This document shows, in pieces, positions 40,248-48,591 of a DNA stretch of 64,000 bases; within the stretch, counting starts at the first letter, position 1; each line of letters starts with the position of its first letter. The notes beneath the pieces were generated by a model that was given only the letters and a program-made list of their open reading frames with translations, had not been told where the DNA came from and did not search any database. Source of the stretch: Stenotrophomonas maltophilia R551-3 (GTDB lineage Bacteria > Pseudomonadota > Gammaproteobacteria > Xanthomonadales > Xanthomonadaceae); contig NC_011071.1 in NCBI RefSeq assembly GCF_000020665.1, positions 2,470,501 to 2,534,500 on the forward strand. The letters are read 5' to 3'. The position numbers and the translations under genes were made by a program.

Positions 40248-43200
40248 CACACCACCTCCTTGGCGGCGGCCGGTACGGCCTCGCCATCTAGCCAATCCAC
40301 CTTGTCCATCTTGCGCACGATCACGAACTCGTCGCGGTTGGTGCCGCAGGTGCCGTAGTAGTTGAAACCGTAGGCCAGCTGCGCGTAGCCGCCGATCATG
40401 TGGGTGGGCTTGAGCACGATGCGGGTCACCGAGTTGTGGATGCCGCCGCGGGTCCCGGAAATCTCCGAGCCCGGCACGTTGATGATGCGTTCCTGGGCGT
40501 GGTACATCATCGCCATGCCCGGCATCACGCGCTGGCTGACCACCGCACGCGCGGCGATCGCACCGTTGACGTTGAACAGCTCGATCCAGTCGTTGTCGAC
40601 GATGCCGGCGCTGCGTGCGTCGTCCTCGCTGATCCACACGATCGGGCCACCGCGCGACAGCGTCTGCATGATCAGGTTGTCGCTGTAGGTGCTGTGGATG
40701 CCCCACTTCTGGTGCGGGGTGATCCAGTTCAGCACGATCTCCTTGTTGCCGTTCGGGCGCTGGTTCAGCAGCGGCTCCACCGTGCGCGTATTGACCGGCG
40801 GCCGGTAGCCCATGAAGGCCTCGCCGAAGTCGATCATCCACTCGTGGTCCTGGTAGAACTGCTGGCGACCGGTCACCGTGCGCCACGGAATCAGCTCGTG
40901 CACGTTGGTATAGCCGGCGTTGTAGCTGACGTTGTCGTCTTCCAGGCCCGACCAGATCGGCGAGGAAATGATCTTGCGCGGCTGTGCCTGGATGTCACGG
41001 AAACGGATCGCCTCGTGCTCCTTGCCCACCGCCAGGTGGGTGTGCTCGCGGCCGGTGAACGTGCCCAGCGATTCCCACGCCTTCACTGCGACGTGGCCGT
41101 TGGTCTCCGGCGCCAGGTGCAGGATCACCTCGGCCGCGTCGATCGCGGTCGAAATGGCCGGACGGCCCTGGCTCACGCCCGCGTCGTGCACGGTGTGGTT
41201 GAGCTTGCCGAGGAATTCGACTTCGTGCTTCGTGTCCCAGCTCATGCCCTTGCCGCCATTGCCCAGCTTGTCCAGCAGCGGGCCCAGCGAGGTGAACTTG
41301 CGGTACAGATTGGGGTAGTCGCGCTCCACGACCGTCATCGACGGCATGGTCTGGCCCGGAATGGCCTCGCACTCGCCCTTCTTCCAATCAGCCACGCCGA
41401 ACGGCATGCCCAGCTCGTTGGGGGTGTCGTGCAGGGTCGGCACCAGCACCAGGTCCTTCTCCACGCCCAGCACACCGGGCGCCATCTCGCTTACGGTGCG
41501 GGCAACTTCCTTGAAAATCTCCCAATCACTGCGCGATTCCCAGGCCGGATCCACCGCCTTCGACAGCGGGTGGATGAACGGGTGCATGTCCGACGTGTTG
41601 AGATCGTCCTTCTCGTACCAGGTGGCCGTGGGCAGCACGATGTCCGAGTACAGCGCGGTGGTGCACATGCGGAAGTCCAGCGTCACCAGCAGGTCGAGCT
41701 TTCCTTCCGGCGCTTCGTCGCGCCACTTCACTTCCTCCGGCTTGACCGCGCCCATCTCGCCCAGGTCCTTGCCCTGCAGGCCGTGGCGCGTACCCAGCAG
41801 GTGCCGCAGCATGTATTCGTGGCCCTTGCCCGAGGAACCGAGCAGGTTCGAGCGCCAGATGAACATCATGCGCGGGTGGTTCTGCTGCGCGTCCGGATCA
41901 GCAAAGGCGAAGTCCAGCGAACCATCCTTGAACTTTCCCAGCGCATAGTCGGCCGGGGCCACGCCGGCCGCTTCGGCCTCGCGCACCAACTGCAGCGGGT
42001 TGCGGTCCAGCTGCGGTGCGCTCGGCAGCCAGCCCATGCGCACCGCACGCAGGTTCAGGTCGGCCAGGCTGCCGCTGTACTTGCTCGCATCCGCCAGCGG
42101 CGACAGCAGCTCATCCACCTGCAGCTTCTCGTAGCGCCACTGCCCGGTGTTGAAGTAGAAGAACGAGGTGCCGTTCATGTGACGCGGCGGGCGGCTCCAG
42201 TCCAGGCCGAAGGCCAACGGCTGCCAGCCCGTCTGCGGGCGCAGCTTTTCCTGGCCCACGTAGTGCGCCCAGCCGCCACCGGTCTGGCCCACGCAACCGC
42301 ACATGATCAACATGTTGATCAGGCCACGGTAGTTCATGTCGTTGTGGAACCAGTGGTTCATGCCGGCGCCGACGATGATCATCGAACGGCCATGGGTCTT
42401 GTCGGCGGTACGGGCGAACTCGCGGGCGATCTCGATCACTTCCGCACGCGACACGCCGGTGATGCGTTCCTGCCAGGCCGGGGTGCCCGGCACCATGTCG
42501 TCGAAGCTCGATGCCACGTTGCTGCCGCCAAAGCCACGGTCCACGCCGTACTGGGCCAGCAGCAGGTCGTAGACCGTGGCCACCAGGGTCTCGCCGCCTT
42601 CGGCCAGGGCCAGGCGGCGCACCGGGATGTTGCGCTCAAGCACGTCGTCGGCCGGCGCAGCGGTCCAGCCCTCCGACTCGATGCCACCGAAGTACGGGAA
42701 GCTGACCGCCTCGATGCCCTCATGAGCGTCGGCCAGGCTCAGGCGCAGGCGCGTATCGGCGCCATTGCTTTCCTTCTCCTCGATGTTCCACTTGCCCTTC
42801 TCGCCCCAGCGGAAGCCGATCGAACCGTTGGGCACCACGATCTGGCCGCTGCTCTCGTCCAAAGCCAGCGTCTTCCAGTCCGGATTATTGGCTTCACCCA
42901 GGCCACCCAGCTCGCTCGCACGCAGGAACCGGCCCGCTACCAGGCGGCCATCGTCGCGACGCTCCAGGCGCACCAGCATCGGCATGTCCGAGTACTGGCG
43001 GCAGTAGTCCTGGAAATACTGCGAGGGCGAATCCACATGAAACTCGCGCAGGATCACATGACCGAAGGCAAAGGCCAGTGCCGCGTCGGTGCCCTGCTTG
43101 GGGTGCAGCCAGTGGTCGGTCAGCTTGGCCAGCTCGGAATAGTCCGGGCAGATCGCCACCGTCTTGGTGCCGTTGTAGCGCGCCTCGGTGAAGAAGTGCG

Positions 43201-43990
43201 CATCGGGCGTACGCGTCTGCGGCACGTTCGAGCCCCAGGCGATGATGTAGCGGCTGTTGTACCAGTCGGCCGATTCGGGCACGTCGGTCTGCTCGCCCCA
43301 GATCTGCGGCGAGGCCGGCGGAAGGTCGCAGTACCAGTCGTAGAAGGACAGGCAGGCGCCGCCCAGCAGCGACAGGTAACGCGCGCCGGCGGCGTAGGAC
43401 ACCATCGACATCGCCGGAATCGGCGAGAACCCGACCACGCGGTCCGGGCCGTACTGCTTCACCGTGTACAGGTTGGAGGCGGCGATGATCTCGTTGGCCT
43501 CTTCCCACTGCAGGCGCACGAAGCCGCCCATGCCGCGGCGGGTCTTGTACGAACGCGCCTTCTCCTTGTCCTCCACGATGCTGGCCCAGGCATCGACCGG
43601 GGCCTTGCTCTTCCGTGCTTCGCGCCACAGGCGCAGCAGCGTGCCGCGGATCAGCGGGTACTTCAGCCGGTTGGCGCTGTACAGGTACCAGGAATAGCTG
43701 GCGCCACGCGGGCAGCCACGCGGTTCGTGGTTGGGCAGGTCCGGGCGCGTACGCGGGTAGTCGGTCTGCTGGGTTTCCCAGGTGACCAGGCCGTTCTTGA
43801 CGTAGATCTTCCAGCTGCACGAACCCGTGCAGTTCACGCCGTGGGTGGAACGCACGATCTTGTCGTACTGCCAGCGGGCGCGGTAACTGTTTTCCCAGTC
43901 ACGGCCTTCGCTCTTGGCGAATCCGTGGCCATCGGCAAAGGTCTGGGGGTCACGCTTGAAGAACTGCAAGCGATCGAGGAAATAACTCAT
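40247..43990 (-). CDS. narG: Respiratory nitrate reductase alpha subunit NarG
   Basis: A 1247-aa molybdopterin guanine dinucleotide enzyme that reduces nitrate to nitrite in the cytoplasm. FS0 cluster ligands are His50, Cys54, Cys58 (HGVNCTGSC) and Cys93 (RGCPRG). The molybdenum ligand Asp222 lies in YCDLPPASPQIWGEQTDVPE. The length matches E. coli NarG exactly (1247). It follows the NarK2-type transporter by 72 bases. Confidence 0.98.
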   Translation of the reverse strand: MSYFLDRLQFFKRDPQTFADGHGFAKSEGRDWENSYRARWQYDKIVRSTHGVNCTGSCSWKIYVKNGLVTWETQQTDYPRTRPDLPNHEPRGCPRGASYSWYLYSANRLKYPLIRGTLLRLWREARKSKAPVDAWASIVEDKEKARSYKTRRGMGGFVRLQWEEANEIIAASNLYTVKQYGPDRVVGFSPIPAMSMVSYAAGARYLSLLGGACLSFYDWYCDLPPASPQIWGEQTDVPESADWYNSRYIIAWGSNVPQTRTPDAHFFTEARYNGTKTVAICPDYSELAKLTDHWLHPKQGTDAALAFAFGHVILREFHVDSPSQYFQDYCRQYSDMPMLVRLERRDDGRLVAGRFLRASELGGLGEANNPDWKTLALDESSGQIVVPNGSIGFRWGEKGKWNIEEKESNGADTRLRLSLADAHEGIEAVSFPYFGGIESEGWTAAPADDVLERNIPVRRLALAEGGETLVATVYDLLLAQYGVDRGFGGSNVASSFDDMVPGTPAWQERITGVSRAEVIEIAREFARTADKTHGRSMIIVGAGMNHWFHNDMNYRGLINMLIMCGCVGQTGGGWAHYVGQEKLRPQTGWQPLAFGLDWSRPPRHMNGTSFFYFNTGQWRYEKLQVDELLSPLADASKYSGSLADLNLRAVRMGWLPSAPQLDRNPLQLVREAEAAGVAPADYALGKFKDGSLDFAFADPDAQQNHPRMMFIWRSNLLGSSGKGHEYMLRHLLGTRHGLQGKDLGEMGAVKPEEVKWRDEAPEGKLDLLVTLDFRMCTTALYSDIVLPTATWYEKDDLNTSDMHPFIHPLSKAVDPAWESRSDWEIFKEVARTVSEMAPGVLGVEKDLVLVPTLHDTPNELGMPFGVADWKKGECEAIPGQTMPSMTVVERDYPNLYRKFTSLGPLLDKLGNGGKGMSWDTKHEVEFLGKLNHTVHDAGVSQGRPAISTAIDAAEVILHLAPETNGHVAVKAWESLGTFTGREHTHLAVGKEHEAIRFRDIQAQPRKIISSPIWSGLEDDNVSYNAGYTNVHELIPWRTVTGRQQFYQDHEWMIDFGEAFMGYRPPVNTRTVEPLLNQRPNGNKEIVLNWITPHQKWGIHSTYSDNLIMQTLSRGGPIVWISEDDARSAGIVDNDWIELFNVNGAIAARAVVSQRVMPGMAMMYHAQERIINVPGSEISGTRGGIHNSVTRIVLKPTHMIGGYAQLAYGFNYYGTCGTNRDEFVIVRKMDKVDWLDGEAVPAAAKEVV

Positions 43991-44062
43991 CGGGGATCTC
44001 CCTTTGCGGACATCGGCATCGTGGCTGTGTGTGTCATCTGGCTGCGGTGCGTTTTCATGTCG

Positions 44063-45481
44063 TCAGCAGGGTGTCTCGGCACCGCGCCGGTAGTACCACC
44101 ACCAGGTCACGGCCAGGCAGGTGACATAGAAAACGACGAACCCGTACAGCGCCATGTCGGGGCTGCCGGTCAAGGTGATGGACGAGCCGTAGCTCTTGGG
44201 AATGAAGAAACCGCCATAGGCACCGATCGCACCGGAGAAACCGACCACCGCGGCCGACTCGATGCTGGCCTGGTGCGCGGCCGAGGCCTTGCCTTCGGCG
44301 TTGTCGTTGGCCGACCAGCGCTCATGCAGGGTGCGGAAGATCACCGGAATCATGCGGAAGGTGGTGCCGTTGCCGATGCCACTGAGCACGAACAGCGCCA
44401 TGAAGCTGAGCAGGAAGCCATGGAAGTTGCCGCCCTGGCCGTGACTGGGCAGGAAGTGCAGCACACCGAACACGGCGGCGATCATCAGCGCGAACACCCA
44501 GAAGGTCAGGCGTGCGCCACCCCAGCGGTCGGCCATGCTGCCACCCACCGAGCGCATCAATGCGCCCAGCAGCGGGCCGATGAAGGCGTAGGCCAGCGGG
44601 TTCACGTCCGGGAACTGGCTCTTCACCAGCATCGGGAAGCCGGCCGAGAAACCGATGTAGGAACCGAAGGTGCCGATGTACAACCAGCACATCAGCCAGT
44701 TGTGCTTGCGGCGGAAGATCACCGCCTGCTCGGAGAACGACGAGCGGGCGCTGGTCAGGTCGTTCATGCCGAACCAGGCCGCGATGGCGCACAGCGCGAT
44801 GGCCGGCACCCAGATGAAGCCGGCGTTCTGCAGGAACAACGGCGCCCCGCCCTCCGCCGTGGGCTGCGGTGCACCACCCAGCGCACCGAACACGCCCACG
44901 GTGATGACCAGCGGGATCACCGCCTGCGCCACCGACACGCCCACATTGCCCAGGCCGGCGTTCAGGCCCAGCGCCAGGCCCTGCTTCTGCTTGGGGTAGA
45001 AGAAGGAGATGTTGGACATCGACGAGGAGAAGTTCGCGCCACCGAAGCCGCACAGAATTGCGATGGCCACGAACACCCCGTACGGCGTGGCCGGGTTCTG
45101 TACCGCAAAGCCGAGCCAGAGCGTCGGCGCCAGCAGCGAGGCCGTGGACAGCGCGGTCCAGCGGCGGCCGCCGAAGATCGGGATCACGAACGAATAGAAG
45201 ATGCGCAGCGTGGCGCCGGACAGGCTGGGCAGCGCCACCAGCCAGAACAGCTGGTCGGTGCTGAAGTTGAAACCGATCTTCGGCAGGCTGATCGACACCG
45301 CCGAGAACAGCACCCAGACCGAGAAGGCCAGCAGCAGCGAGGGGATCGAGATGACCAGGTTGCGGGTGGCGACCCGCTTGCCGGTGCGCTCCCAGTAGCC
45401 GGGGTCCTCCGGCGTCCAGTCGCTGATGACGCGACCCGGACGGGCAGTGCTGCGGACAACAGAATCGCTACCGACGGTCAT
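44063..45481 (-). CDS. narK: Nitrate/nitrite antiporter, NarK2/NarU type (MFS)
   Basis: A 472-aa transporter; ATG 45481 has GGAG six bases upstream. An N-terminal soluble segment (ISDWTPEDPGYWERTGKRVA) precedes the first span. The nitrate signature GFGGANFSSSMSNISFFYPK and the second, GFSGAIGAYGGFFIPKSYG, are typical of E. coli NarK. It probably exchanges nitrate for nitrite. First gene of the nar operon, downstream of two FNR/DNR-type boxes. Confidence 0.94.
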   Translation of the reverse strand: MTVGSDSVVRSTARPGRVISDWTPEDPGYWERTGKRVATRNLVISIPSLLLAFSVWVLFSAVSISLPKIGFNFSTDQLFWLVALPSLSGATLRIFYSFVIPIFGGRRWTALSTASLLAPTLWLGFAVQNPATPYGVFVAIAILCGFGGANFSSSMSNISFFYPKQKQGLALGLNAGLGNVGVSVAQAVIPLVITVGVFGALGGAPQPTAEGGAPLFLQNAGFIWVPAIALCAIAAWFGMNDLTSARSSFSEQAVIFRRKHNWLMCWLYIGTFGSYIGFSAGFPMLVKSQFPDVNPLAYAFIGPLLGALMRSVGGSMADRWGGARLTFWVFALMIAAVFGVLHFLPSHGQGGNFHGFLLSFMALFVLSGIGNGTTFRMIPVIFRTLHERWSANDNAEGKASAAHQASIESAAVVGFSGAIGAYGGFFIPKSYGSSITLTGSPDMALYGFVVFYVTCLAVTWWWYYRRGAETPC

Positions 45482-45577
45482 ACATGGCTCCAAGGCTGTG
45501 GAATGACGTGGGTACTGCGTTTCAAGTTGTGACCCGTCGTCATGCAGCCATTAGGCCGCGCAGCAACAACGACGGGG

Positions 45578-45591
45578 TTGATCTGGATCAA
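45578..45591 (-). promoter_or_regulatory. Perfect FNR box upstream of narK2-narGHJI
   Basis: TTGATCTGGATCAA is a perfect TTGAT-N4-ATCAA palindrome. It lies 97-110 bases before the narK2 start codon, in a good position for a class II FNR-activated promoter with a leader of about 60 bases. Confidence 0.85.
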
Positions 45592-45616
45592 TCAGGGGCC
45601 GGTTTCCGCCGTGCCC

Positions 45617-45630
45617 CTGACAAATGTCAA
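45617..45630 (-). promoter_or_regulatory. Second FNR/DNR-type box upstream of narK2
   Basis: CTGACAAATGTCAA reads TTGAC-N4-GTCAG on the minus strand, closer to NO-sensing DNR sites than to canonical FNR sites. It is 39 bases (centre to centre) upstream of the perfect FNR box and overlaps the stop of the DUF7009-like gene. A second regulator input is possible. Confidence 0.55.
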
Positions 45631-45992
45631 ACCGGTGAAGCGGTGTTGCGGCGGGTCACCCCGCGCTGGCGCACGCTGTCGCGCACGTCCACATCGAACT
45701 GCAGCTGAAGCTGGCCGCCATCTTCCAGGGCAATGTCGAATGGCAGCCCATCCCGGCACGGCAGCCGCGCCGCCAAGGCCTCGACTGCCGGGCGCGGCAG
45801 TACCAGGCGGCAGAAGGTGCCGCCATCGAGCAGCACCGGTTGATCGCCGCCATGCAGCGACACCGCCATGCCCCAGCCCTCGATGCCGCCAAAGCGGGTC
45901 ATGTTCTCGACCGATTCACCGGCCAGCAGGCGCGCCAGTTCGGCCTCGTCCAGGCGAAGCCGTACTGATTGATCCTGCAACTGCACTTTCAT
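45627..45992 (-). CDS. DUF7009-like protein at the end of the Mo-cofactor operon
   Basis: A 121-aa soluble protein. ATG 45992 overlaps the mobA stop (ATGA) and gives an N-terminus (MKVQLQDQSVRLRLDEAELA) typical of the uncharacterised DUF7009 group, as I recall it. Predicted content is mainly beta strands; a single Cys-Arg pair (LPCRDGLPFDIALED) is notable. Coupling to mobA suggests a role in molybdenum-cofactor or nitrate metabolism, but no function is known. Confidence 0.8.
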   Translation of the reverse strand: MKVQLQDQSVRLRLDEAELARLLAGESVENMTRFGGIEGWGMAVSLHGGDQPVLLDGGTFCRLVLPRPAVEALAARLPCRDGLPFDIALEDGGQLQLQFDVDVRDSVRQRGVTRRNTASPV

Positions 45993-46537
45993 GACGCAAC
46001 ATCCTCCCATTGTTCGGGGGTATTGCAGTTGACCAGGCAGGCTTCGTCAACGCTTTCCAGCAGCAGCGCGTGCATCTGCAGGCGGTGCTGGAAGGCCTGT
46101 ACCGAGCGCGGCCTCTGCGCATCATCCAGCATCGCGGCCAGCACGCTACGAGTGGCATTGTCCACATTCAACAGCATGGGAAAGGGATGCCCGTCAAAGA
46201 TCGTGCATGCGCCCCGCCCCTCGGCGGCCAGCCGTTGGAGCAGCCGCGGCGCCAGCAACGGGGTATCCACCGCTACCACCCAGGCCGGGCTATCGGGCAT
46301 CTGCTGCATCACGCTGTGCAGTCCACCCAGGGGACCGCAGCGCGCCACCTGATCGGGGATGCCGCCGAAGGCTGGATAGTTGCCGCTCACCCACACCCGT
46401 TGGGCGCCGGCCTGCAGCAGCAGGCCGCGCATGTGTTCCAGCAGGGTGCGCCCCTGCCACGGCAGCAGCGCCTTGTCGCGCCCCATCCGGCTGGACAGGC
46501 CGCCGGCCAGCACGATGCCATCGATGGTTCCGCTCAT
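45989..46537 (-). CDS. mobA: Molybdenum cofactor guanylyltransferase MobA
   Basis: A 182-aa nucleotidyltransferase that converts molybdopterin to MGD. The GTP-binding motif LAGGLSSRMGRDKALLPW is at residues 10-27, with CGPLGGLHSVMQ and VVAVDTPLLAPRLLQRL (Mg-binding Asp) after it and PEQW near the end. NarG needs MGD, which explains the location. A SMAG element separates it from moaE. Confidence 0.95.
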   Translation of the reverse strand: MSGTIDGIVLAGGLSSRMGRDKALLPWQGRTLLEHMRGLLLQAGAQRVWVSGNYPAFGGIPDQVARCGPLGGLHSVMQQMPDSPAWVVAVDTPLLAPRLLQRLAAEGRGACTIFDGHPFPMLLNVDNATRSVLAAMLDDAQRPRSVQAFQHRLQMHALLLESVDEACLVNCNTPEQWEDVAS

Positions 46538-46541
46538 TGCA

Positions 46542-46569
46542 GTAGAGCCACGCCATGCGTGGCTGCACC
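46542..46569 (+). repeat. SMAG palindrome between moaE and mobA
   Basis: GTAGAGCCACGCCATGCGTGGC is a GTAG-headed hairpin in the 36-base gap between two genes of the same operon. It could attenuate or protect the mRNA and so lower mobA expression relative to moa genes. Confidence 0.8.
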
Positions 46570-46573
46570 GGCA

Positions 46574-47074
46574 TCAATGCGGGTGGTCGTGCACGTGGTC
46601 ATGGGCATGTGCGGGTTCGTTGTCTGCATGGCACAGGCTGCAACCCTCGCTCCACTCGCTGTCGCCGTCCTCGTAATGCTCCTGCTTCCAGATCGGGCAC
46701 TGGTGCTTCACCACCTCGATCAACTGCCGGCAGGCCCGGAAGGCCTCGTCACGGTGCGGGCTGCCCGCAGCCACCACCACCGCCACATCGCCGATGCCCA
46801 ACCGGCCCTTGGCATGGGCTACATACAGCTTCAACTTCGGCCCGAACGTGGCCTCGACCTCTGCTGCCAACCGCTTGAACTCGTTCAGCACCAGCGGCTC
46901 GAACAGGTCGTAGGTGATCCCGTTCACCGGCCGGCCGATATTGACGTCGCGCACCTTGCCGATGAACACATCGATGCCACCGAAACCCGGATCGGACACC
47001 GCAGCGATGCCCTCGGCCGGATCGATCGCCGCCTGCGCGCGATCCACCACCTTGGCGATGATCTTCTCGCTCAT
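46574..47074 (-). CDS. moaE: Molybdopterin synthase catalytic subunit MoaE
   Basis: A 166-aa protein with DVFIGKVRDVNIGRPVNGI, VAHAKGRLGIGDVAVVVAAGS, HRDEAFRACRQLIEVVKH and PIWKQEHYEDG, including the active-site Lys residues (KxxxPIWK). It inserts sulfur from the MoaD thiocarboxylate into cPMP. A His/Asp-rich tail (HAHDHVHDHPH) with two Cys (CSLCH) is an extension that may bind metal. It starts 3 bases after moaD. Confidence 0.95.
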   Translation of the reverse strand: MSEKIIAKVVDRAQAAIDPAEGIAAVSDPGFGGIDVFIGKVRDVNIGRPVNGITYDLFEPLVLNEFKRLAAEVEATFGPKLKLYVAHAKGRLGIGDVAVVVAAGSPHRDEAFRACRQLIEVVKHQCPIWKQEHYEDGDSEWSEGCSLCHADNEPAHAHDHVHDHPH

Positions 47075-47077
47075 GGC

Positions 47078-47341
47078 TCAGCCCCCGCTCACCGGCGGCA
47101 GGATCGCCACCCGGCCATCGTCGGGCAGCGCCTCGTGGTCACGCAGTACGCGTTGCTGGTCGGCAAACGCCGAGTAGTCCAGCAGGCCCGCGCGGAACCC
47201 CGGCCAGCGCGCAGGCAGCAGCTCGCGCAGCGCCTGGCGCAGATCGGCCACAGTGCCACCGGCCACCTCCACCGCGATTTCGCGGCTGGCATCCAGATCG
47301 GAAAACGCACCGAACAACTGCAGATTCACCTGTTTCATCAT
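47078..47341 (-). CDS. moaD: Molybdopterin synthase sulfur carrier MoaD
   Basis: An 87-aa ubiquitin-like protein ending in ILPPVSGG. The terminal Gly-Gly is adenylated and thiocarboxylated by MoeB, which is not in the window. Its start (ATG 47341 or 47338) overlaps the moeA stop. Confidence 0.95.
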   Translation of the reverse strand: MMKQVNLQLFGAFSDLDASREIAVEVAGGTVADLRQALRELLPARWPGFRAGLLDYSAFADQQRVLRDHEALPDDGRVAILPPVSGG

Positions 47342-48591
47342 GACTCCTTGCTCGCCAGCTGCACCGGGTCATGGTGACCCCAACCCTGCACGCGCACCGG
47401 CGTGCCGGCAGCGGCCAGTTCTCCCTCGGCCTCCAGCACCACCCAAGCGTTGGCCTGCAGCATGGACATCAAACGGAACGACTCCTGCCCGGACAGCACG
47501 CGCGCACTCAGGCACCCCTGTGCGTCCACTTCCACCCGCGCACGCGCGTGGAAGCGCAGGCCCGGCGGCTTGCGCACGTCGGCCTGCAGCGGCAGCTGCA
47601 ACACGGCTTCCGGTGCCAGCCCCAGCAGGCGGCGCAGCACCGGCTCGACGAAGAAGCGCTGGCCCACGGCGGCCGACACCGGGTTGCCGGGCAGGCCGAA
47701 ATACAGCGCGCCATTGGGCAGCACCGCAAACAGCAACGGCTTGCCCGGGCGGATCGCCACCTTGTGGAACACGATGCGCGCACCACGTCCAAGCAGCGCA
47801 TCGGGAACGAAATCGTAGCGGCCGGCCGACACCGCGCCGGTGCTGATCAGCAGCTGCGCGCCCGCAGCCAGCGCTTCATCCAGCACCGCGTTGAACGCGG
47901 CCACGTCATCACCCACCGTGCCCTGCCAGACCACCTCGGCACCGGCGGCCTGCAGCCGGCCGACCAGGTACGGCCGGTTGCTGTCACGAATCTGGCCGGA
48001 TTCAAGCGTCTGCGCCGCCTCGGTCACCAGCTCCTTGCCAGTGGCGATCACCGCCGCCTTCGGCCGCGCCACTACCGCCACCTGGCCCACGCCAATGGCG
48101 TGCAGCAGGGTGCGCGCATTGATGTCCAGCACCTGCCCGGCCTGCAGCACACGCTCGCCTTCGCGCACATCCTGGCCGCGCAGGCGCACGTTCTGGCCCG
48201 GCTTCACCGTGCTCTTCAGGGCGATGCGGGTCGGGCGGCCGTCCTCGCTGGTAAGGATCTCCACGTTCTCGACCGGTACCACCGTATCCAGCCCAACCGG
48301 CATGCGCGCACCGGTCATGATTTCCCAGGCACCCTCGCCGCCCTCGGCACCGGCATCGCCTGCCGCCTGCCAGCCCTGCACCACGAATTCGGTACCGGCC
48401 TCGAACGTCGCGCCGTTGGCGCGCAGCGCGAAGCCGTCCATTGCCGAATTGTCGAACGGCGGCAGCGACTGCTCACTGATGATGTCACTGGCCAGAGTGC
48501 GGACGCCGGCCTCATGCAGCGGCAGGCGCTCGGCCGGCAGCGGCGTGGCCGCGTCCAGCAGGTGCTGCAACGCTTCGCTGTAGGCAATCAT
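47338..48591 (-). CDS. moeA: Molybdopterin molybdenumtransferase MoeA
   Basis: A 417-aa enzyme that inserts molybdate into adenylyl-molybdopterin. ATG 48591 shares a base with the preceding stop. The motifs PPFDNSAMDGFALR, IMTGARMPVGLDTVVPVE, ISTGAVSAGRYDFV (usually SGGVSVG) and YFGLPGNPVSA are clear, and a C-terminal barrel domain follows. ISTGAVSAG is a modest departure from the usual SGGVS motif. Confidence 0.95.
   Translation of the reverse strand: MIAYSEALQHLLDAATPLPAERLPLHEAGVRTLASDIISEQSLPPFDNSAMDGFALRANGATFEAGTEFVVQGWQAAGDAGAEGGEGAWEIMTGARMPVGLDTVVPVENVEILTSEDGRPTRIALKSTVKPGQNVRLRGQDVREGERVLQAGQVLDINARTLLHAIGVGQVAVVARPKAAVIATGKELVTEAAQTLESGQIRDSNRPYLVGRLQAAGAEVVWQGTVGDDVAAFNAVLDEALAAGAQLLISTGAVSAGRYDFVPDALLGRGARIVFHKVAIRPGKPLLFAVLPNGALYFGLPGNPVSAAVGQRFFVEPVLRRLLGLAPEAVLQLPLQADVRKPPGLRFHARARVEVDAQGCLSARVLSGQESFRLMSMLQANAWVVLEAEGELAAAGTPVRVQGWGHHDPVQLASKES

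Noticed and set aside
40400..45532. A 1710-codon open frame on the plus strand opposite narGH and narK2
   Set aside because: It is antisense to unmistakable nar genes and is rich in Arg, His, Gln and Ala without domain motifs; the high GC content keeps the opposite frame open.
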